Source: an uncultured Paenibacillaceae bacterium
GTDB lineage: Bacteria > Bacillota > Bacilli > Aneurinibacillales > Aneurinibacillaceae
Length of the DNA stretch: 8,134 nt
Reading direction: 5' to 3'
Assembly: GCA_937874515.1 (NCBI GenBank)
Contig: CALNBV010000126.1
Span: 1 to 8,134 of the forward strand
The number at the start of each line of letters is the position of its first letter. Position 1 is the first letter of the stretch. The notes under the pieces are model-generated. The model was given only the letters and a program-made list of their open reading frames with translations, ran no database searches and was not told the origin of the DNA. The position numbers and the translations under genes were made by a program. Below are positions 1-6,100 of this stretch, piece by piece.

Positions 1-1
1 C

Positions 2-676
2 CTTTGGGCATTGCTCTTTTTCTTGCTGGCCTGGGCCTTTTTTCGCATAAAGGATAAACGATTGTTCTTTATTCCCTGGATAGCAGTTCTTATCCATATC
101 ACTAGTGATTTATTTAATGCCTGGGGAACGGGGTTTTTAGAACCATTTTCACAGGCGAGAATTACCTTTGGCACCATTCCCATTGTAAATCTGGTATTCT
201 GGGTGGTGATTCTTGCAGCGTTTATTATTGCTAAAAGAAAGACAATCTCATCTTATAAGGTGTATCGGATTGCCTGGCTTGTCATGGCAATCCATGTGGT
301 TGCACAGTCTTTGTATGGCTACTTTATCTATCAGCACTACGAAAAACAATATGATCAAATCGCCCTTTCTGCTGATTTTGTACCTTTTAATTTTGCCGTC
401 TTTGGCAAGAAAGAAGGGAAAGTGGATATTATCGATACGTCCATATTTACAAAGGACCGAATTCGTACAACATTACAATCCGATGAAAAAGCAGATTTAG
501 AAATGTTGTTTAAAAAACGCCCAGAGGCAAAAACTTTATATCAATGGGCTCCATTTGTGGTCATTGTGGATGATGATAAATATTTGGGATTGTATGATCC
601 AAGATTTTATCGAGATGGGCAATCCTTTTTGTTTGAAAAAATCGAGAAGGCTCAACTTAAAAGCTCTCTACAATAA
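2..676 (+). CDS. YfhP/YdjM-type (DUF457) membrane protein, 5' end cut by window
   Basis: The reading frame is open to the left edge, so the gene is truncated by the window and the TTG at position 11 is an internal Leu codon, not a start. About 224 codons are visible. The visible part has hydrophobic helices (first ~15 residues, then around the stretch LFFIPWIAVLIHI, then two more up to about residue 105), followed by a soluble C-terminal half. A segment reading HITSDLFNAWGT then LEPFS carries the His, Asp and GT/PFS positions typical of the family usually annotated as membrane-bound metal-dependent hydrolase (DUF457, B. subtilis YfhP-like). Hydrolase activity for this family is largely inferred from conserved His/Asp residues. 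The gene ends at a strong terminator, so it closes its own transcription unit. The family call is fairly confident; the biochemical role is not. Confidence 0.75.
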   Translation, partial: LWALLFFLLAWAFFRIKDKRLFFIPWIAVLIHITSDLFNAWGTGFLEPFSQARITFGTIPIVNLVFWVVILAAFIIAKRKTISSYKVYRIAWLVMAIHVVAQSLYGYFIYQHYEKQYDQIALSADFVPFNFAVFGKKEGKVDIIDTSIFTKDRIRTTLQSDEKADLEMLFKKRPEAKTLYQWAPFVVIVDDDKYLGLYDPRFYRDGQSFLFEKIEKAQLKSSLQ

Positions 677-704
677 AAACTTGGCGCCAGCCAAGTTTTC
701 TTTT
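676..704 (+). terminator. Rho-independent terminator of the YfhP-like gene
   Basis: Perfect 10-bp stem (AAAACTTGGC at 676-685 with GCCAAGTTTT at 690-699), 4-nt loop GCCA, followed by CTTTT. It begins on the last base of the stop codon. Confidence 0.9.
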
Positions 705-709
705 ATAAC
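681..709 (+). promoter_or_regulatory. Candidate sigma-A promoter nested in the terminator
   Basis: TTGGCG (681-686) and TATAAC (704-709) are separated by exactly 17 nt. The -35 matches 4 of 6 and the -10 matches 5 of 6 consensus bases. Only 38 nt separate the terminator stem from the nitroreductase start, so a promoter for the downstream run must overlap the terminator or lie in the preceding gene. The arrangement is seen in sequence; activity is inferred. Confidence 0.45.
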
Positions 710-737
710 AGGCAATTAAATCAGGAGGTTTTATTAA

Positions 738-1304
738 ATGGTAAACAACGAGACGTTAAACATGATTAAACAACGGAGAAGCATTAGAAATTATAACCCT
801 GAACAAATCAAAGAAGAAGAATTACAGGCAGTATTGGAATCTGGTTTGTATGCTCCTTATGCCTGGGAAACAGGCAAGCATTTTACGGTTATTCAAAATA
901 AAGAAATGCTAGAACGATTAAACCATTTGGCGAAAGAAACAATGAAGCAAAGTAAAAGTGAAGATTTAAGGAAAATGGGGAATTCAGAGGAATACCATTG
1001 TATGTATCACGCACCTACCTTGATTATTATTTCTGGAAATGAAAAGGCTCCTATTCCTGTTCATGCAGAGTGTGCAGCAGCTTTACAAAACTTGTTAGTT
1101 GCCGCGGAGTCCATGGGACTTGGCACTTGCTGGCTTTACTCTGTCATCATGGCTTTTGACTCGCCACAAGGTGGTGAATTGCTGAAAGAACTACAAATAC
1201 CTGAAGGGTATAAGCCTTACTATTCTACTACTCTTGGATATAAAAAGGATTCCGTAGTGAATGTTCCTGAAAAAAATCGTAATAACATTACATACATAAG
1301 ATAG
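738..1304 (+). CDS. Nitroreductase-family FMN-dependent oxidoreductase
   Basis: A 188-residue protein of the nitroreductase fold, which normally binds FMN as a homodimer and reduces nitro, quinone or related substrates with NAD(P)H in the cytoplasm. The N-terminal RRSIRNY (residues 13-19) is the usual FMN-phosphate-binding start, and GLGTCWL (127-133) followed by LGYKK (166-170) is the conserved C-terminal flavin segment. The central loop usually reading APSxxNxQPWxF appears here as APYAWETGKHF (39-49), lacking the common Asn and Gln-Pro-Trp, so the cofactor or substrate pocket may be unusual. Start: ATG with AGGAGG at 725-730, good spacing. It is the first gene of a same-strand run with very short gaps and is preceded by a candidate promoter. 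The substrate cannot be predicted. Confidence 0.88.
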   Translation: MVNNETLNMIKQRRSIRNYNPEQIKEEELQAVLESGLYAPYAWETGKHFTVIQNKEMLERLNHLAKETMKQSKSEDLRKMGNSEEYHCMYHAPTLIIISGNEKAPIPVHAECAAALQNLLVAAESMGLGTCWLYSVIMAFDSPQGGELLKELQIPEGYKPYYSTTLGYKKDSVVNVPEKNRNNITYIR

Positions 1305-1311
1305 AGACGTT

Positions 1312-1728
1312 ATGAAGAGAGAAAATCATCATCCAACACTTGTAGCCCCCTGCGGCATGAATTGCAGCATTTGTGTGGCTTATCTCAGGGAAAAAAATAA
1401 ATGTCCCGGGTGTAGAGGCAGTGATGCAAACAAGCCGAAGACACGTGTCCATTGTAAAATAAAAACGTGTCCTGTAATGATTGAAAAGGGAGTTTCCTTT
1501 TGTTTTGAATGCGAAGAATTTCCCTGCAAACTTTTGCTGTACTTGGATAAAAGGTACAGAATGAAATACCATATGAGTATGATTGAGAATCTGGAGAGTA
1601 TTAAAAATAACGGAATTGAAAGCTTTTTGAACAATGAAAAAGTAAGATGGCTTTGCTCTGCCTGTGGAGGAACCATTTGTGTTCATGAAGGGCTTTGTCA
1701 TAGTTGCAAGAAACCAAAGGGAAGATAA
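1312..1728 (+). CDS. DUF3795 cysteine-rich protein
   Basis: 138 residues with 15 cysteines. The N-terminal CGMNCSIC (14-21) followed by CPGC (31-34) is the signature of DUF3795, a family of unknown function whose Cys pattern suggests zinc or iron-sulfur binding. Further Cys lie at 48, 53, 64, 67 and 72 (FCFECEEFPC). A second cluster at the C-terminus, CSACGGTIC (115-123) and CHSC (129-132), resembles a zinc ribbon. No signal peptide or membrane segment is visible. It starts 7 nt after the nitroreductase stop with only a weak ribosome site (no clear GGAGG), so translation may depend on coupling. Its position behind a flavoenzyme could hint at redox work, but that is only inference. Confidence 0.8.
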   Translation: MKRENHHPTLVAPCGMNCSICVAYLREKNKCPGCRGSDANKPKTRVHCKIKTCPVMIEKGVSFCFECEEFPCKLLLYLDKRYRMKYHMSMIENLESIKNNGIESFLNNEKVRWLCSACGGTICVHEGLCHSCKKPKGR

Positions 1729-1746
1729 ACTATGGGAGGGATCATA

Positions 1747-2331
1747 TTGCTAGAAAAGGCGATTACCATTGCGACAATTGCCCATCAAGGCCAAAAGGAT
1801 AAAGCGGGGCAACCCTATATTTTGCATCCCCTCAGAGTTATGTTCTCTACAAAAGGTGAACTTGAAAGAATCTGTGGAGTGCTTCATGATGTGATTGAAG
1901 ATACAGAGGTTACGATGGATGACTTAAGAAATGAAGGATTTAGCGAAGAAGTACTCTCTGTCTTAGATGCAGTAACTAAACGGGATGGAGAAAGCTATGA
2001 AGATTTTATTTGCAGAATTTTGCCCAATCCCGTTGCATGTCGTGTTAAGCTCGCAGATTTAAGTGATAATATGGATTTATCCAGGATTGAAAACCCAGCG
2101 GAAAAGGATTATCAACGGATTGAAAAATATCGTAAAGCAGTTGAACGAATTTTTGATGCCTTAGAAGAACAAGGAGATTATGAATATACAGATAATAAAG
2201 AAATAGAAATCAGTGGATGTGTAATCGTTCCGGACAGTTGTACTGAAGATGAATTTTTAGATAAATTTATTGAGTTCGTGGAGAGAAACCATTGGTTGTT
2301 TGGCGGAGGAGTTAAGACAATTGATGAATAA
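1747..2331 (+). CDS. RSH-type HD-domain (alarmone hydrolase-like) protein with extra C-terminal module
   Basis: Residues about 1-140 form an HD domain of the RelA/SpoT hydrolase class. Counted from the TTG at 1747, it has H27 with R30, the HD pair H47-D48, E51-D52 (GVLHDVIEDT), and KLAD..DN with D104 and N108. This set matches Mn-dependent (p)ppGpp hydrolases such as Mesh1/SAH proteins; no synthetase, TGS or ACT domain is present. Residues about 145-194 are a separate small module ending in FGGG that I do not recognise. Start choice: GGGAGGG at 1734-1740 sits 6 nt before TTG 1747, whereas the upstream in-frame ATG at 1732 overlaps that ribosome site, so TTG 1747 (194 aa) is preferred over ATG 1732 (199 aa). 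The stop overlaps the EVE gene start. The substrate could be (p)ppGpp, NADPH or another nucleotide. Confidence 0.8.
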   Translation: MLEKAITIATIAHQGQKDKAGQPYILHPLRVMFSTKGELERICGVLHDVIEDTEVTMDDLRNEGFSEEVLSVLDAVTKRDGESYEDFICRILPNPVACRVKLADLSDNMDLSRIENPAEKDYQRIEKYRKAVERIFDALEEQGDYEYTDNKEIEISGCVIVPDSCTEDEFLDKFIEFVERNHWLFGGGVKTIDE

Positions 2332-2869
2332 TGATGTATCAATTATAAAGAACGCAAAAAAGGCCTGGATTTTTCAATGGAATCCAGATGAATATGATAC
2401 AATCAATGATTTTATAATTGGGAAGGAAAAAGAGTACTGGCGTGTTAACGCCCACTGGAATCGAATGAGTAAAGGGGATTTGGTTTTATTATGGAAAACA
2501 AGGGCAGGCAAAGGTAAATCAACCGGTGAAGCTGGTATTTATGGTATCGCAACCTTATTAGATGAACCGTGGGAGGCAGCACCAGATGATGTATGTAAAT
2601 ACTGGGTTACAATTAAATACCTGTTCTTACTTCCCGTCCCATTGACTAAATCAGTCCTTGAACAAAATTCCCAATTTAAACCTATGGCTTTACGAGTATC
2701 GAGAGGTACAAATTTTCGCGTAGAGCCTTCTGAATGGAATGAACTTAGAACGACCCTTCTTTTTCAAGGAGAATCTCAAAAAGAGATTGTACAAAAAAAT
2801 GGAGTTCCAGACCGTCATATGTACAGGGGAATCAGGTTATACGAGATTCAAAAATGGTTAGAGAGTTGA
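2324..2869 (+). CDS. EVE-domain (PUA-like) protein, putative modified-base reader
   Basis: 181 residues from ATG 2324. EVE-domain features in order are: WIFQWNP (15-21), W39-R40-V41, the segment KGDLVLLWKTRAG (50-62), AGIYGIA (70-76) and GTNFRV (128-133). EVE domains belong to the PUA-like fold and in studied cases recognise modified DNA or RNA bases, often 5-methylcytosine-type bases, in an aromatic pocket. The last ~45 residues lie outside the core domain and may be a linker. Start: GGAGGAG at 2305-2311 inside the HD gene precedes both TTG 2321 and ATG 2324; the in-frame extension back to 2270 lacks family support. ATG 2324 overlaps the HD stop by 8 nt, implying coupled translation. The 3' end overlaps the HNH gene in a different frame, so the two probably act as a reader-plus-nuclease pair. 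Confidence 0.82.
   Translation: MNNDVSIIKNAKKAWIFQWNPDEYDTINDFIIGKEKEYWRVNAHWNRMSKGDLVLLWKTRAGKGKSTGEAGIYGIATLLDEPWEAAPDDVCKYWVTIKYLFLLPVPLTKSVLEQNSQFKPMALRVSRGTNFRVEPSEWNELRTTLLFQGESQKEIVQKNGVPDRHMYRGIRLYEIQKWLES
2794..2800 (+). other. Possible -1 slippery heptamer in the EVE gene
   Basis: A AAA AAT sits in the EVE frame inside a seven-A run (2793-2799). A -1 slip here would move ribosomes into the frame of the HNH gene, which stays open from here to the HNH start. A AAA AAT is weaker in bacteria than A AAA AAG, and I could not verify a stimulatory structure downstream. Low-confidence candidate. Confidence 0.25.
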
Positions 2870-3189
2870 AAGAAAAGTATAACCACCGTTGTCAAATTTG
2901 TGGGCTTCAATTGTATAAAGGGAATGGCGAGTATTACTCCGAAGGCCATCATTTGCGCCCTCTGGGCAGGGAGCATTTTGGTGTGGATGACGAGGATAAC
3001 ATTATTATTTTATGTCCAAATCACCACACGGAGTTTGATTATGGAGTAATCGCTATTGACCCTAAAACAAAACGGATAATCCATGTAGATCCTAAAAATG
3101 AATTTCATGATAAAAATCTGGTAAATAAACGAAATTTAAAAAATGACTATTTAATTTACCATTTAGAGAATGTTTTTGTTACTAGATAA
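2854..3189 (+). CDS. HNH endonuclease
   Basis: 111 residues. CQIC (13-16) and CPNHH (54-58) supply the zinc-binding CxxC...CxxH frame. EGHHLRPLG (30-38), N49 and H58 supply the His-Asn-His catalytic set, and EFDYG (60-64) is typical of the group. HNH domains like this cut DNA and are frequent in modification-dependent restriction enzymes, where they are often fused C-terminally to a DNA-reading domain. The ATG lies 16 nt inside the end of the EVE gene and has no proper ribosome site (nearest purine-rich run 2824-2830 is too far). In-frame sequence upstream of ATG (IRDSK, 2839-2853) continues a typical HNH-family lead-in, so this ORF may be the C-terminal half of a former or programmed EVE-HNH fusion. 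A terminator follows. Confidence 0.85.
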   Translation: MVRELKEKYNHRCQICGLQLYKGNGEYYSEGHHLRPLGREHFGVDDEDNIIILCPNHHTEFDYGVIAIDPKTKRIIHVDPKNEFHDKNLVNKRNLKNDYLIYHLENVFVTR

Positions 3190-3198
3190 CTAGAAGGA

Positions 3199-3236
3199 AA
3201 AAGCCTGGGGATGTTAAATCAGTCAGGCTTTTACTA
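3199..3236 (+). terminator. Terminator after the HNH gene, possibly bidirectional
   Basis: AAAAGCCTG (3199-3207) pairs perfectly with CAGGCTTTT (3224-3232) across a 16-nt loop, giving a T tract on the plus strand. The opposite strand also ends in a T run (TTTTTCC), so it could stop transcripts of the converging minus-strand gene. Confidence 0.75.
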
Positions 3237-3253
3237 TTTCTGAAAATTTATGA

Positions 3254-3361
3254 AAGTTTTGTGATGTAGATAAAGTAAAAATACAAAGAGTGATGAAGGC
3301 CATGCATGAAATGGACAAAATGGATATGGAAAAGTTAAAGCAAGCCTATATTTCCAAATAA
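3254..3361 (+). pseudogene. C-terminal remnant of a PhnB-like VOC protein
   Basis: After an in-frame TGA at 3251-3253 the frame is open for 35 codons to TAA at 3359-3361. The peptide, with RVMKAMHEMDKMDMEKLKQA near its end, closely resembles the conserved tail of PhnB/3-demethylubiquinone methyltransferase-like VOC (glyoxalase fold) proteins, where a D-x-D-K lead-in precedes QRVM.AM..M.K.D...LK.AY. The catalytic betaalphabeta modules are absent, no ribosome site or plausible start is present, and a terminator sits just upstream. It looks like the last piece of a deleted gene. Its end overlaps the 3' end of the minus-strand methyltransferase-like gene. The assignment is from remembered family pattern. 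Confidence 0.6.
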
Positions 3362-4053
3362 GGCCCATCAAAAGAAGCATAGGGTCCATAAGCTAAGGAG
3401 TGGTATGCTGCTTCAGGGGTTAACGCGGGAAAGCCGGATCTAATCAGTTGATCCTTTCTTAGAAAAAAAGCATTCACTCCCATTTTATCTGTTCCTATTA
3501 AAGCATAACCTAATTTCTTTCCTAGTTCGTATAAGGATGTTAAGCTGGCACCGAAATAGGACGTGCCATTCCAGGATAGATGGGGATTGTACTGAACAAC
3601 CCTTTTCTGGGGTGGGGGAAAATGGGCATTATATTCAATGACTACCAGCCGGGGCTTATATTGATGTAATGCCTGCCACACCCAATAATCATTACCGTCG
3701 ATATCAATGGATAATAGATCAAATTGTAAAGGGACATTTATTGATTTGAAAATTGGAATGATATTTTCCTGGGTAATAAAATGTTTTAGGGTCTTTATTC
3801 TTGGATAGGTTGAATAAACAGTGGCCAATTTCTTGTAATTTTCCTCGTTTCCCTCAATCATTAGCCCTGTCCACTGTTTAAATAAAGCCAGGGCAGCACA
3901 GTTGCATTCATGTCCTTCCTCCACGCCAAATTCCACAAAAAGTCTATTGGTGGTTCCTATACGGCGAAACAATTCTTCGATGATGCCGTCTTCTCCATTT
4001 TGAGAACAGATTTTCTTTTCATAGAGGTTGATTGAATTCACCAAAATATACAT
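3346..4053 (-). CDS. FkbM-like SAM-dependent methyltransferase homologue
   Basis: 235 residues. The N-terminal SQNGEDGIIEELFRRIG (17-33) and FVEFGVEEG (39-47) form the start and the SAM-binding glycine-rich motif of a Rossmann methyltransferase. SIDIDGNDYWVW (115-126), VVIEYN (137-142), and later YFGASLTSLYELGKKLGY followed by GVNAFFLR are blocks typical of FkbM-related conserved proteins found in many bacteria, often in surface-glycan loci. Here it stands alone, between convergent and divergent neighbours, with no sugar genes nearby. Start: an AAGGAAG ribosome site lies directly against ATG 4053, which is too close to serve it, so TTG at 4044 (9 nt away) or GTG at 4041 may be the true start, giving a protein 3-4 residues shorter. 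The substrate is unknown. Confidence 0.78.
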   Translation of the reverse strand: MYILVNSINLYEKKICSQNGEDGIIEELFRRIGTTNRLFVEFGVEEGHECNCAALALFKQWTGLMIEGNEENYKKLATVYSTYPRIKTLKHFITQENIIPIFKSINVPLQFDLLSIDIDGNDYWVWQALHQYKPRLVVIEYNAHFPPPQKRVVQYNPHLSWNGTSYFGASLTSLYELGKKLGYALIGTDKMGVNAFFLRKDQLIRSGFPALTPEAAYHSLAYGPYASFDGPYLEI

Positions 4054-4079
4054 CTTCCTTTTTCATATATTCAATTCAC

Positions 4080-4116
4080 GCAAAAGAACTTTTGCAATAG
4101 ACAATCATCCATTATA
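4080..4116 (-). promoter_or_regulatory. Candidate -10 box and dyad upstream of the methyltransferase-like gene
   Basis: On the minus strand a perfect TATAAT lies at 4116-4111, about 58 nt before the gene, but no good -35 is seen at 16-18 nt. Between it and the gene is the dyad GCAAAAG-AA-CTTTTGC (4080-4095, plus-strand reading), an operator-like or leader-hairpin sequence. Weak evidence. Confidence 0.3.
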
Positions 4117-4219
4117 AACTTAACCGTATTGTTCGAATCGCTCCAGTTTATAAGGGGAAAAATTATCACCACTCGTTCACAAAGGAATATGACTGATACT
4201 CTGTTACAGTGGAACACTA

Positions 4220-4228
4220 TGGTAAAAT
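4220..4228 (+). promoter_or_regulatory. Extended -10 promoter candidate for the DUF4153 gene
   Basis: TGGTAAAAT (4220-4228) is an extended -10 element (TGn plus TAAAAT). There is no matching -35 at 17 nt, although TTACAG occurs 13 nt upstream. It lies 40 nt before the gene start, which has AAAGGA at 4255-4260 and 8-nt spacing. The rest of the 215-nt region shows nothing else clear. Confidence 0.35.
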
Positions 4229-4268
4229 GAATAAAAAGCCAGTTTTTTAGGCGGAAAGGATCTAAGTT

Positions 4269-6035
4269 ATGAAAAGATTCTTAGGACCTCTGTACAGACT
4301 CAAGGGACTGACAACCTCAGTTCTACGTTATCCGCTGACTACTGCATTTCTTGTGGTAGCCGCAGTTTTAACCGCTATGTTAATCAATAAGAACGTTGAT
4401 TATTCCAAGTATCTTTTCACCTGTGCAGTAGGTGCGATTTTGGGTGCGGCACTGCAGGCTTTATACGAACGATTTTTTGAGAAGTTTTCTTCTCGAATAC
4501 TGTTATTAGGCGCAGCGGCCCTTTTGACAGGCGGTTATTATCTTATTATTCACTCTGCTCCAGGAATTGGCGAAGAAATAGCCATAAGGACATCTGTTGC
4601 TATGTTCGCCGTATTAATTGCTTTTATCTGGATGCCGGTAATACGCAGTAGAATCACCTTTAACGAAAGCTTCATGGCTGTCTTCAAGGCTTTATTCCAA
4701 TCTGCATTTTATTCCGCTATTATCTTTGGTGGCTTAAGTCTGATTATTTTTGCGATTGACCAGTTGATTTACCAATTGGATCCCAGAGCCTATGCCCATA
4801 CGGCAAACATCGTATTTGTTCTATTTTTACCTATCTTTTTCTTATCCCTTATTCCCATTTATCCTGGCAAAAGGGAAATAGAAGTAGATGATCATAAAAT
4901 AGAAAAGGCAACCCAATGCCCGAAATTTTTGGACGTTCTTATTTCTTATATCATCATTCCAATTGCTGCGGTCTTCACACTTATTCTTGTTATTTATATT
5001 GCCTTGAATATTACAGGAGAGTTCTGGACCAATAACCTTCTGGAGTCCATGATTGTTTCTTACGCCATTAGCGTGATTTTAATCTATATCCTGGCCAGTA
5101 AGCTGGAAAATAAATTTGCAAATCTATTCCGTCTTATATTTCCCAAGGTGCTGGTGCCCATTGTTGTATTGCAGATCATATCTTCTGCAATCAATATGAT
5201 GGATACAGGGGTAACCTACACCCGCTATTATGAAATTTTGTTCGGAATTTTTGCAGCTGCGGCTGGTGTAGTATTAAGCTTTGTTCCTGTACGAAAAAAT
5301 GGAATCATTGCGGCCATGCTCATTGCCTTTTCCTTGTTTTCTGTGATTCCCCCTGTGGATGCCTTCACCGTTAGCCGAGTCAGTCAGGAAAACATGTTGA
5401 AAACCGTATTGATGAATAATGGCATGCTTGAAAATAATACCATTAAGCCTAAGGAAAATCTGCCAGAAGGGGATAAACAAAAAATTATCCAGTCTGTGCA
5501 ATATTTAAGTATGATGAATTATACAGACGAAATTGCTTATTTCCCGAATGATTTCAATATGTATGAAGATTTCAATCAAACCTTTGGCTTTAATTATTTT
5601 GACATGCCAGCTGGACAAAAACGGCCAATTTTTGTAACCTATGATGCCCAACAACCCATGGGAATTGCAGGATTTGATGTTTTAATCCAAACAGATATCA
5701 GTATTCCTAATAAATTCATGGATCCACAAAGTTGGGAGATTAAAAAATCTGGTCAAGTATATACCATGACAAAAGAAGTAAAAGACGGGAACTATTATTT
5801 GACGGTGAAAGATATTAACGGGCAAGAAATCATTCACTTTACACTGGATGACATCTTCACCAGATACAGTGATTATGATGAGACAAAATCTGCAATCACT
5901 TATGAACAAGCCCTGTTCACTGTTGAAAATACCAAAGCGCGAATTTCCGTCGTCGTGCAGAATGCCAACGTGGACTTTATGGCCAACGAAACCCGTAGTT
6001 TTGCCGATTTCTATGTTTTAGTTCAAATAAAATAA
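4269..6035 (+). CDS. DUF4153 multi-pass membrane protein
   Basis: 588 residues in two parts. Residues 1-24 are basic and cytoplasmic; then about ten or eleven membrane helices follow (roughly 25-40, 48-66, 76-94, 106-124, 140-163, 180-198, 222-247, 258-276, 290-308, 322-340 and 345-362). Residues about 370-588 are a soluble, mostly polar domain that probably lies outside the membrane. The segment GVTYTRYYEILFG (314-326) just before the last helices is characteristic of DUF4153, a family of unknown function common in Gram-positives. There is no N-terminal cleavable signal peptide. It appears monocistronic: its own promoter region precedes it and the riboswitch promoter begins on the base after its stop codon. 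There is no hairpin of its own at the 3' end, so transcripts would run into the riboswitch terminator. Confidence 0.82.
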   Translation: MKRFLGPLYRLKGLTTSVLRYPLTTAFLVVAAVLTAMLINKNVDYSKYLFTCAVGAILGAALQALYERFFEKFSSRILLLGAAALLTGGYYLIIHSAPGIGEEIAIRTSVAMFAVLIAFIWMPVIRSRITFNESFMAVFKALFQSAFYSAIIFGGLSLIIFAIDQLIYQLDPRAYAHTANIVFVLFLPIFFLSLIPIYPGKREIEVDDHKIEKATQCPKFLDVLISYIIIPIAAVFTLILVIYIALNITGEFWTNNLLESMIVSYAISVILIYILASKLENKFANLFRLIFPKVLVPIVVLQIISSAINMMDTGVTYTRYYEILFGIFAAAAGVVLSFVPVRKNGIIAAMLIAFSLFSVIPPVDAFTVSRVSQENMLKTVLMNNGMLENNTIKPKENLPEGDKQKIIQSVQYLSMMNYTDEIAYFPNDFNMYEDFNQTFGFNYFDMPAGQKRPIFVTYDAQQPMGIAGFDVLIQTDISIPNKFMDPQSWEIKKSGQVYTMTKEVKDGNYYLTVKDINGQEIIHFTLDDIFTRYSDYDETKSAITYEQALFTVENTKARISVVVQNANVDFMANETRSFADFYVLVQIK

Positions 6036-6064
6036 TTGACAAACCCTTTTTCTATCATTAAAAT
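6036..6064 (+). promoter_or_regulatory. Sigma-A promoter of the metal-efflux gene
   Basis: Perfect -35 TTGACA (6036-6041), 17-nt spacer, -10 TAAAAT (6059-6064). It starts on the base after the DUF4153 stop codon. Predicted transcription start is near 6071, giving a leader of about 170 nt that contains the riboswitch. Confidence 0.85.
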
Positions 6065-6100
6065 TATGTTCTATAGTTAATATACGTGTTAATAGTTTAA

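Noticed and set aside
213..500. Plus-strand ORF inside the YfhP-like gene
   Set aside because: It is an alternate-frame shadow of a gene with clear family motifs.
1288..1701. Minus-strand ORFs opposite the DUF3795 gene (1288-1701 and 1380-1676)
   Set aside because: They are antisense to a well-supported Cys-rich gene, have no ribosome sites or recognisable domains, and are best read as shadows.
2270..2323. N-terminal extension of the EVE protein to TTG 2270
   Set aside because: It has no ribosome site, lies wholly in the HD coding frame, and EVE similarity begins after ATG 2324.
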